From contig LLEY01000143.1 in the NCBI GenBank assembly GCA_001414485.1, positions 103,609 through 167,608 of the forward strand: a stretch of 64,000 bases of DNA, read 5' to 3'. Each line of letters starts with the position of its first letter. Within the stretch, counting starts at the first letter, position 1. The notes beneath the pieces were generated by a model. The model did no database searches and was not told the DNA's origin. It worked only from the letters and a program-made list of their open reading frames with translations. This document shows, in pieces, positions 22,735 to 32,450 of the stretch. Position numbers and translations under genes: made by a program. The stretch comes from Calycina herbarum. Its lineage: Eukaryota; Ascomycota; Leotiomycetes; Helotiales; Pezizellaceae.

Positions 22735-23182
22735 TTTAGACTTAGTTATTCTCTCTCTAGTTGATTCTCTACAGGGTTTATAATGTCTACTCGGCTACAT
22801 ATTATTATTTAGCGTAAAGGGGTACTAAATTGAACATTTTATTAGTAATAGCAGGTCTTAATTAAAGAGTTATTTACTCGTATATTCAGGGCTCGTAGCT
22901 CGTATTCTACTTTAAATCTAGTAACCGAAAAAAGTCGGTAGATAGCGAGATACCTGCTATAAAAAGGCTGCGGATCTAAACTGTATAAATAAAATGCCGT
23001 GATTTATAAGTGGTTATACTCACTGGTAAGAAAGAAATCACACTAGAGTATTAAGAATAAAGTAAAGACGTTATTATCCGATATAGTCCGCTGATTATTT
23101 CTTATATAATAAAAACCCTTTCTAATAAGAGTACGCTTCCTATGGGACATCTCATCTATTTATTATAGACTCCTTATTATAA
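22735..23182. other. AT-rich stretch, no gene recognised
   Basis: No supported feature between the coiled-coil copy A and the 21-bp tandem repeat. Confidence 0.2.
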
Positions 23183-23308
23183 TCCTCGCAGCTGCTACAA
23201 AGTTCCTCGCAGCTGCTATAGAGTTCCTCGCAGCTATAGAGTTCCTCACCGCTGCTACAGAGTTCCTCACTACTACTACAGAGTTCCCTACTACTACAGA
23301 GTTCCCCT
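23183..23308. repeat. 21-bp tandem repeat, about six degenerate copies
   Basis: Unit AGTTCCTCGCAGCTGCTACA with shorter 15-18 bp variants (AGTTCCCTACTACTACAG) toward the end. GC content is above that of the surroundings. No coding role is evident. Confidence 0.8.
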
Positions 23309-24039
23309 CTATAAGTTGCCTTTATAATATTATTATTTGTAAGAACAAAGTATGCCCTACACTTATATAGATTTTATTCGGTAGTGTAGAAATTAACCCT
23401 TGTAAAAGAAAAGCTTAGTTGCTAGGCGATTGATAAAATATTAAAGGCTAGACTCGTTTTAAGAGCATATACACTGTTAAGACAGACTAGGTTTAGAGAA
23501 ATAATCTCTAATAGTGAAAGTGGGTAGTATATAGGAACTACCTCTTCTCTAATATCTAGAATATTCAAGTCTAAACTAGTTGTTAGCTCTGTAATTAAAT
23601 CCAGATCTTATATAGTATAACGAGAATCATCTATAATATACTATAATCTTATTAGAAAAATTATCAGTGAAAGTTTAGTTCGTATATATAATACCAATAC
23701 CGGCTACTAAGCTGAAACTTAATCAAAAATAATAGTATTTGTCGCTCTCCAGCCTCCTAGTGATGGTCGGGATAGATACCTGCTTTGAAGTAGTCCTAAG
23801 ACCTGTAAAGGGCAATCCTCTCAAACTTCAAATCTTTTAGAATAGGTAGCTCTAGTTTGGTCCCGCTTATTATAATATAAAGAAGATTTTGATTTCATCG
23901 TAGATCGTTCTTATGTTAGTACTTGGGAAAGACTAGTATTAAGTCACAGCCTTTAATCCCTGCCTCTTCAACTAGGAAGACAAAATAGTTACATATATAT
24001 ATCGGATTTAGAGTTTCGAGTTAAGGGTGTCTCTAAACG
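23309..24039. other. AT-rich stretch, no gene recognised
   Basis: No supported frame or element. Confidence 0.2.
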
Positions 24040-24163
24040 AGGCTGGGTTCAGAGGCTAGGTTCAGAGGCTAGGTTCAGAGGCTAGGTTCAGAGGCTGGGT
24101 TTAGAGACTAGGTTCAGAGGCTGGGTTCAGAGACTAGGTTTAGAGACTGGATTCAGAGAATAG
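24040..24163. repeat. 13-bp tandem repeat, about nine copies
   Basis: Unit GGTTCAGAGGCTA, changing to GGTTTAGAGACTA toward the right by G>A and C>T steps, as RIP would produce. The same unit occurs about three times at 27,974-28,008, so it is a dispersed minisatellite. Confidence 0.8.
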
Positions 24164-26236
24164 GTGATTTAATATTCAGGGAAATAGCCATGGTTACTTA
24201 ACCTAAAATAGCTCGCGTATTACGAGAGATATTTTGATACTTTTGTTCTAATCAGACTTCGTGTTCTATCTTAACAGATCTTCTAAAGAAGCGAGTAGTA
24301 GAATATAAATAATATATATCTTAAAACTGTCTAATATATACTAATATAATATATTTTCCCGTATCAGATTTATTTACAGTTCTTTAGGAAGATATTAAGA
24401 AGCTTGGTTAAGAAATGATAAGGAGTAGAGGAATTTCTAATTTAAAATATTAGGCTATATACTCTGTCGCGCTATGAAATCAGTAGGCTATAGGCAACTT
24501 AGAGTAACAGCGCTGTTAGATAAGATATAGATTATCTAAATTAGCTAGTATTAGCGTCTCCGACTTATGTCTCGATATCCTATAAAGTAGCTTAAAGCGA
24601 CGCTATTAAACTAGTAGAACCAGATTACTAGGACGCCCTCTTACTAAACGCTGGCGTAGCTTAGGCGTTCTCCGCGTTCGTCAACTACAACTAGACTGTC
24701 GGGTTACTTATCTTTCAAGGTAGAGAAGTAGTAGCTAGTAAGAGGCACTATGTTCCGCCTACCTATATATAAAAAGATATAGCCTAGTTACTTCGTAGCT
24801 GATCGAATAAAAGAGTGGATATATAGCAGATCCTTACTTATCTTAGCTAAATAATAATACTTATAATTTTGCTAGCGCTAACAGAGCCTGCTATATAATA
24901 TTCTAGTTATATAATATAGAGATAGGATTAGGATAATCTACGATACTAAGATAAGAATCAATCCCGTTTTAGACCTGTTATTAGAAGCGCGATCCTATCT
25001 TAATTATACAGATAGTAACCCTAGAGCTCACCGTGTCCGCAGTTCTCTAATACTTGCCGCCCGAAAAGACTACTTGCTAACCGAAAAGACCTCCTAACCG
25101 AGAAAACTTATTTAGGTCTCTATCGGATACTAAAAAAGCAACGGAAAGTATATTACTAAGATTATTAAGATGAATACAGTTCCCTAGACAGTAACATTTT
25201 TCTTATCTACACTTTAATGTTTATTCAGATCTTAAAAATCTTGATTTAAAGAATAGTATAGTATAGTACCTTTCCTAAGAGCCGAACTACTTCTTACTCT
25301 ATCTTTCTAAACCTAATACTAAAGAATTTTCTCTATAGAAAGAAAGATATAATAAGAAAATGTAGATACTATAGTAGAAAGAATTAGGAATAAAGTAGCG
25401 AGATATTATATATATACTTAGCAAAGTAGAAGATGGGAAAAAGAGAAGCAGCTGGTATTCTATATAATATAGATTCAGTTGTAATATAAGTATTAAATCC
25501 CTCGACTATTTAGAGTAAGGGGTTAACTTATAATATCTTAACAGGTAGATATTATCGGAAGAGCGGCTGTAGTTAATAAAGAGGATAAAATACGTCGTCT
25601 AGTATATATAGCGTAGTAGCTTAGAATAGATAATATTAAGGAGATAAGCCTTAAGTTAGATTACAACGGTGTATAGGCGCGTATGTCAAAGTTTATAAGT
25701 GGGTTTAAAATTTACGAATAATAGACAGTAGAAAAGGTTTAATATACGTAGAATAATAGCGTTTTAGCACGTTTCCTAGATATTAAGTTACGCTCGGGTT
25801 TTTAGTTAGACGAACTTACTTAGTCTATACAGGAGCGAAAGGCTTAACTTTATTTATATGAATAAAAGACGCTTACCTTATATTTAAGCTCTAAATACCT
25901 CTAGGGGCGAAAGCAAAACCGTGACTTCTACTTAAGTCCTCTTATTAAATTATAAATTCTTCGAGAAGCCGGTGTTGTCTCTAACTAGACTTAGAATCAG
26001 ATAAGATATCTTATAGAATCGTATCAACGAGTAATAATTAAGGCTATATAAGATGTCTATCAATGATTAGCAAGCACTTAAGAGTTTTTGAAAGTAAGAA
26101 TTATTATTTCTAAAGAGAACTTTTTCTTAGAACCTTACTTCTGGAATTATAATATACTAACTATATAAATAACCTACTAAAAGGAAATACCAAATACGAG
26201 ACAAGTGCTCTATTAAGATATCGCTAGTATAATTTA
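24164..26236. other. RIPed stretch, fragments of unknown dead genes
   Basis: A minus-strand fragment near 24,500-24,860 and plus-strand fragments near 25,640-26,230 show runs of 15-30 open codons between TAG/TAA codons. I could not assign a continuous frame, domain or element ends. Confidence 0.25.
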
Positions 26237-26839
26237 TTAAACTAAAACTATAATAGTATCGTCCTCAGGTCTCTGTTTACAGCCTCTTATAGCATGCCTA
26301 CTCGGCTCCTGCGAAGTTATACTAGGCTCGTTTACTAGTCGCCCTCGTTTATTAGTTCGTAACGGATTATGCTTTTTTAGGTTGCTTTTGCGAAACTCTA
26401 GTTAGTTACACTTTTACTTAAGCTCGCTAATCCTCTACTAAGCACTAGCTATTATAATTTGATACTCCTACAAACCTTCCTCTCTTTGTTTCCTTAGTTC
26501 ACCCGCCTTAGCTAATGCCTCTTTAAGACTGAAAATTTTTCCTATAGCATCGTCGAGCTACTGATGTAATATGTCGATTTTAGCTAATATGTTATAGAGG
26601 TTCGTAAGCGCCTGCCTATATTTAACGTGCAGCGCTTTATATACCTTAGAATAATCTAGACGGTTTCGTTCGTTCGTAAGTACGAGCTAAATAGTAGCAA
26701 CGACAAACCCTTAGTTAAGCACTTTCTTCCGAGAAGTTTCGATTGCCTCGTAGGCGGCCTAGAGGTGATTATTAATAGTATCAAATTCCGAGTTAATAGA
26801 CGGGGATTAAGGCTAGGCGCTATTATAAGGGAGTAGCAT
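26237..26839 (-). pseudogene. Coiled-coil protein, copy B of a two-member family, RIP-degraded
   Basis: From ATG at 26,837-26,839 to TAA at 26,237-26,239 the minus strand gives 201 codons without a frameshift, broken only by TAG/TAA. The protein begins with a short Pro/Ser region, then INSEFDTINNHL, AAYEAIETSRKKV, KYRQALTNLYNILAKIDILH and LKEALAKAGELRKQREEGL. A basic, Arg/Asn-rich tail ends with the acidic PEDDTIIVLV. It is homologous in layout to copy A (22,003-22,734). Function is unknown. Two copies on opposite strands would be the kind of duplication that triggers RIP. Confidence 0.55.
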
Positions 26840-28327
26840 GTCTGTCTAGAATATTAGACAGAGCGCTTCTTAAATTATTTAGTAATAAGTCTTACCTTAG
26901 ACAAATTTAGCAGACCAACTTCCTTTCTAATATAAGAGGCTATGTCTTATTCAAGGGATGAATTCGAATAATCCAGTGATGTTTCTTTTCTAGCTTAACA
27001 AGTTGCTATTTAGATAGTATCCAGGTCTTTATAGAAAGGGGAGGAGAGGATGTTATTAAGTAGGCCTTAATAGGACAACCAGAAAAACTAGTTAAGAGAG
27101 GCTTGACAGAGAACGCCTATAGGTTTAAAATTATCTAAAAACTTAGACTTATATGTTTTTAGTATAGTACTGATATAAATGCTATCTATAGAGTCGTATA
27201 CTAGATGTCGCGAATAATAAGGTTGCGAACGAATTAAGAAACTCCAGGTATTCCAAGTACGACCTCTGTTCGATATTAACTATGACCTGTATATAGCGTC
27301 TATCGAACAATCTTCTAAATAGCCCTTACTTTAATATTCAGGACTAGGCAATATAAAATATATACCTCTACTTCACGCTGTGCCACCTACCTTTCTTCTT
27401 ATATACTCTTTAGTCTTTTATTATATTATTAAAATATCCTACTACAGTTATCCTTCTTATAACACGCTAGAAGGCCGGTGTACATCTTCTTCCGAGGTAC
27501 TAGAACTCTGTTTCAGCAGAGGTGGTTATAATTCGCCTTTTAATTTAATAAATAGGTTTAGATAATTCTACCTATTTATACGATCTTAATATACTAACTA
27601 GTAAACTGCTTAATCGGTAGAATAATCCTAATATTAGAATATATATTCGGGTAATTTAATAGTAACGACTCTTAATCGAGGTTAGTATAAGATAAGTAAA
27701 AGTAATAAATACTAATAATCTAAAAAGCGCGTACTGCAAATTCGGCGCTGACCTTGGTACTCGGATATAGGTTCGGATATCGGGTTTAAAGAGTAGAAGT
27801 AGGAAGAGAGAGCTAAGTATATGTGGAACTATATTAGTTCAAGAATTAGTAATAAGCTTTATATATTTTTAGTTCTTTAACTTGCTATATAAGTTAAAGT
27901 GGATCTGAAAAGTAGCGTATATATATTATTTTCTAATATTATAAGTCTATTACGTATATTCGCTATTACCTCAACTAGGTTCAGAGACTAGGTTCAGCGA
28001 CTAGGATTAGCGTTTCTCAGCTGCTGTTCCTATAATAAACACCTTATAATCTCTATTTTAATAGATTCGATAAGAATCTTATTATTCAGTATAATACTAG
28101 GTCGAGACCTTCGTCGGCGTTATCTTATATAGCTAATTCAGTATAATAATCTTTCTATGCTTTCGAGCTAAGGGTATCTTTGTTTAGGGTTAGGGATAAA
28201 ACTAAGAGAGCCTAATAAAATGATCTAGCTTTATAATTATAAAGTATAAACCTCTTACCTTTTTAACTTTGAAAGTTATTATATAAGACCTATAATCTAG
28301 GCGTTAATCCCTATTAGCAATTAAAAG
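26840..28327. other. RIPed stretch with a short minisatellite
   Basis: The 13-bp minisatellite reappears at 27,974-28,008. A 61-codon open frame at 27,380-27,565 has no recognisable features. Otherwise nothing is supported. Confidence 0.25.
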
Positions 28328-28858
28328 ATAGCCTCCTCTTTATCACTTTCTCTAACCTTCTACGGCTATGTTAAGTCTAAACTCGATGCCGATCTTCTAT
28401 TCAAATCCTATATTAGTAGTACCTTTAAGCCCCTTCCTCGTCGCCTATTAAAATACGAGCGAGCGACTCTAATTAATAGCGGAAATATTTTTATTTATAA
28501 TAAACCCTCTTCTAGAATTCGACGGTAGACTAATAGTCTACGTTAGAGTCTTAGTCGCGTGCTTAGAGGCTTTCTTGTTTATAATAAACTCGAACCACGT
28601 TATCTATATAGCTTTAAAGGAGGAGGCCTAATAAAGAAATCTATGACTGTTAAAGTAGGAGGTGTCTTATACTACCTTATCTTATACTATACAGCAGACG
28701 ACGTTATAGAGAACAAGTTTAGCACACCTTTAAACGATTCTCGTTTTCAAAATACCTCTCCCTACTCGGATCTGATTACTCAACGAGACTTGTACTTGCT
28801 AAATCGCGTTTATTCCCTAGACCGTTTAGCCTACAACACCTATTCTACTATATATTAA
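28328..28858 (+). pseudogene. Gti1/Pac2 (WOPR) family transcription regulator, RIP-degraded
   Basis: A 177-codon plus-strand frame has no frameshift. It begins at ATA (28,328-28,330), where the family has ATG. It shows the first WOPR half (LTFYGYVKSKLDADLLF, LINSGNIFIYNKPSSRIRR) followed by LSRVLRGFLVYNKLEP. Two TAG codons sit at positions where the family has Trp (RR*T and LR*S). The second half is GLIKKSMTVKVGGVLYYLI, SYY-like LYYTADDV, then TPLNDSRFQN and DLITQRDL. WOPR proteins (WOR1, SGE1, RYP1, Gti1) are DNA-binding regulators of morphology and effector expression. This copy is short and dead. The last 99 codons are open, so damage is concentrated in the N-terminal half. Confidence 0.8.
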
Positions 28859-30275
28859 CATTCAAACCCGCCGTAGGATACAACTTGATTTTTAAGTATA
28901 TTATACGCCTTATAAAAGGAAAGGCGTAAATCTCGACGAAGTTTCCTACCGAGAACATCGATTACACCTCCTCTAGATGTTCCTAATTCTAACAGCCCTA
29001 ATTCTAAGTGCTCGGCATCTACGACCAAATATATATCTGTCAACTATAAGCAGTAGTAATACAGTTCTGTTACTGTCTATAATAGTTTTAAGCGAAGGAT
29101 TAAAACGCCGACAAAGCCTACTATAGAAGCAGTGACTATAAGGAGGTCTCGATACTTAGACATCGTAATAAGTTAGTTAAGAACACTTGTCTTTAGTCGC
29201 TTCGTTAGTACTACTAGAGAGCGGTGATCGAATAGCTTTAGTTTATATACTATTAATTAAACTCTATTTTATCTAATTCCCTAAGTAAAAATAAAGGATT
29301 CGCGAAAGACAAATCAGGAATATAGAGATACTAGCGGCATCTTTGACAGCTATATTTTGTCTTCTAATATAGTATAGAGATTATAGAGACTACTAAGATA
29401 CTTGCCTAAGATATATAACAGCTTACGTATAGAATAGCTTTATAATCGAAGTAATTAACTTTAACGATCGACAACCTTAGTAAAACGTGAATAGCGTAAA
29501 ATCTCGTATACTGAATATTAATAGAAGCTGAAATTCTACGTGATTATTAAATAGGTTACTATAAAATCATCAAGTTCGGATATAGAGCTAATTAGGAATT
29601 TAGAAAAAAATCGTACTAAGATATTATAAGAGCTGGCTATAATATGATTCTAAGGTAATTATATGTCTTGTATTAACAACTATCAAAAGCGGGGATTCTA
29701 AATTAGATCCTTACTAATCTGTTATCTGCTTCTATATTTAAGAGGAGCTATAGCTAGACCTTCTAAGCTTTACGTAGAGTTAATTATATCCCTTCCTAGT
29801 AAGGCGGGGAGAACTTAAAGTGATATAAACTAGCAATTTGCTATCGAAGACTACTTTGCTAAAATTATATTATAATAACTATATATAAAATTAGGAGGCT
29901 AAAAATTCGTCTTATGCTCCCTAAGCCAGAGTCTAACGTGCTACCTAAGCCTACCTCTCTCGATATCGAGATTGCTTATAATAAAGGGACATCTATAGTA
30001 GTTAAGGTAACAAAGGAAAGCCTACAAGTATCTAAGAGCGACCCGACTCCTAGCCTTTTAGAAATAATTAAATAAAAGACTAGGGAAAACGGTCGACTTA
30101 GGGTAGAGCTAGCCTACTAGTAGAGGAAACAGGGTATAAACATGTTTCTCTTAGAAAAAGTAACACTTGCTGTTAAGAGTCTTTACTAAGCGGTGATCGA
30201 GTACTATAGGCTTATAGCTATAATCGCGGAAGAGAGGGGGAAATATCAGGAAAGTGATGATTAGTAGAGCTAGGT
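28859..30275. other. RIPed stretch, no gene recognised
   Basis: No continuous frame or element end supported. Short open pieces (for example 28,855-29,043 on minus) lack recognisable content. Confidence 0.25.
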
Positions 30276-30440
30276 ATAACGAAATTCAAACTATCTAAAC
30301 AAAGGTAACAGTCTCGATAGTTAGGATATAGTAAGAAGGACAGATACGCTAGGATGTTTACTTAGAAGTAAACTCGTTACTTATATCAAAGATGTCAAAT
30401 AATATAATAAGATTAATAAACTAAATTAAGCACGAAGTAT
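30276..30440 (-). mobile_element. RIPed fragment of an LTR, inverted relative to the solo LTR at 41.2 kb
   Basis: Reading + strand, about 165 bp match the reverse complement of the 3' third of the solo LTR (about 41,440-41,615). Shared stretches include ATATCAAAGATGTCAAA, CTCGTTACTTATATC and TTAAGCACGAAG. The LTR end (TGTAACGAAACTCAAAC in the solo copy) appears here as TATAACGAAATTCAAAC. Differences are mainly C>T/G>A, so this copy is older and RIPed. Similarity stops past 30,440. Confidence 0.6.
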
Positions 30441-30909
30441 TAAATAGCATCGCCTTTCCTAAACCTCTTACGATAGACCTACGGGTGATATTTTTCGCTT
30501 AAGAAGGTAAGACGTGGCATAACTAAGAGCAATTCTAATTATTAGTAAGATACGATAGGAAAGGAAGAGCAAGGTAACGAGACTACCTAGGAATACGACA
30601 TACTACTATATAAGGTCTATAACGAGGAAGAGTGGATTAGCAATACCTAGAGCTCTACAAGCCTCCTTCTATACTATATTAGATATATATGAAACAAGCC
30701 CTGGTCGATTATATACTATATTAGAAGCACCTAAAAAAGCCTAGAGAGCTGGAACTAGCTCCTATAAGACAGAAGAGTATTACTAAGCAGTGATTTATAC
30801 TAATATAAAATTTAGACATCGTTAGCGAGGAATAACAGCCTCTCCAACGATCGACTAACCTTTATAGCTCCTTAAGCAAACAGACAACGCTCGCTTAAAG
30901 ACCGGAATA
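30441..30909. other. RIPed stretch, no gene recognised
   Basis: No supported frame or element. Confidence 0.2.
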
Positions 30910-31339
30910 CGTAACAGAGGAAGAGAAGACGAACCGTGGAATTCAAAGTCGCGGAAATAGCAGAGCTCTGTAACTTTAACGTGTCGTTGATTATACGTAA
31001 TCGTGAGTCAGGAGAGTATTATACCTTCAGATCTAGTGATTTATAGTAGCCGAATATAGAAGACATTGTAAGTGCCTAAAATTCCTATATCGCACCACCT
31101 CTAACCGTTGTTAGCTTATGTATCCTAAATCTCAGAACAAGCTTCCTAGAGACATTGAGAAACTTAATAAGAAGAAAAGATTAAGGAGACTGAGGAGACG
31201 CACGTTATCTAAATTGCTTAATAAAGACCAGGCGTCAAGTGAAGATAAGTCTAACAGACGGGTAACGAGAGCTACGTCATTCCTGCTAGAACCGCCGTCG
31301 TTTGATATAACCGTTCTTAAATTAGCGTGCGTGGATTAG
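30910..31339 (+). pseudogene. MADS-box-like DNA-binding fragment, RIP-degraded
   Basis: A plus-strand frame with an Arg/Lys-rich lead (RKRRRTVEFKVAEIAELCNF) continues NVSLIIRNRESGEYYTFRSS, resembling the second half of a MADS box (K..EL..LC...V.LII....G..Y.F.S). TAG/TAA codons follow. An overlapping open frame (31,118-31,339, starting MYPKSQNKLPRD) is basic (KKKRLRRLRRRTLSKLL) and may be the continuation after a shift or intron. MADS-box proteins are transcription factors. Because only about 45 residues match by eye, this call is tentative. Confidence 0.4.
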
Positions 31340-31571
31340 TAAAAGAGTAGAATAGGATATAAAGCGTTTTAACCCCTTAGTAAGCTTATTAAGTACTAAA
31401 AGTGATAGCTTTAATATTCTAACAGCGAAGGCACCGGTAATATATTATATAATCCCAAGCTCTTATTTAGCTAACTCCTCCGATAATTACAGGGTACTAT
31501 CTCCGAAAGTTCCTACAACGCCGAAGCTATTATAGAAATTTAAATAGCGCAGCTACTAAAATGTAAATATA
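31340..31571. other. Spacer before the second transposon copy
   Basis: AT-rich; nothing supported. Confidence 0.2.
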
Positions 31572-31573
31572 TA

Positions 31574-32045
31574 ACGTCCCTCCCTACGTAGCGAGATACC
31601 CTATATAACGAGATAAATCGTAGGTACTTCGAGTTCAAGCGTTATAAAATCTATAAACGCTCTAAAATTTCTATCTATTTTCATTTCAGTTATATTTATA
31701 TACCTCCTCTAAACACTCCTAACCTATCAAATCCGAAAATTATTATCACGTTATCGCTATACCTTGAATTCACAGAGAGCCTCCTTTTATACTATAGTAA
31801 GACCTCTTAATATATAACACTACTATTAAGTTTTTTTCGTCTTTTAAACACATAGATTAATTAAATATAGATATCTAAGTTCTATTATAATACTAAAATA
31901 CTATTAATACTCTTATAGAGGTAAGAGCGTAGCCTATTATACGACGTCGCTATAAAGGATAATACCTTCTCTAATTAAGCGATAATAGATCCTAGTTAGT
32001 AACGGTGTAGTTATAGTATTCTTAGTAAAACTATATAATAAAATC
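31574..32045 (+). repeat. Left end and subterminal block of the second transposon copy
   Basis: Aligns to 7,557-8,035 over its whole length with mostly C>T/G>A differences. Conserved pieces include TATTTTCATTTCAGT and CAGAGAGCCTCCTTTTA. Similarity ends abruptly at about 32,045. The following 400 bp (32,046-32,450) is AT-rich and unrelated to the HET region of the first copy. Confidence 0.75.
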
Positions 32046-32450
32046 TGTAGCTGCGATGCTTATAGCTACGTAGTACCCTACCGGGAAATTCCTATATACC
32101 GACATCGTCTACTTTTTGCTCCCTCCGAGACCTACATAGTAATTACAACTAATCTATAAATAGCTTAGCTCTAGAAAAGATACTATTACGTCATTGATCA
32201 CATAACAGTCGCGTAGTAAGCGTAGTAAGCGTAGAATAACGTATACATCTATAGGAGAAGCTTCTAGAATATTCTAAGTTATACTAGTAGCTACTACCTA
32301 ATTACAAAGATATGTTTTATTAGCCTTAAGAATAGTATATTAGGAACAGCTTCCCTAGACCTCTCTCTATCAAAGTTATTAAATAAATATAATACAATTA
32401 TAAAGCAGAAGAAGACAAACTATATACTACTATTGTTGATTCTATTAAAG

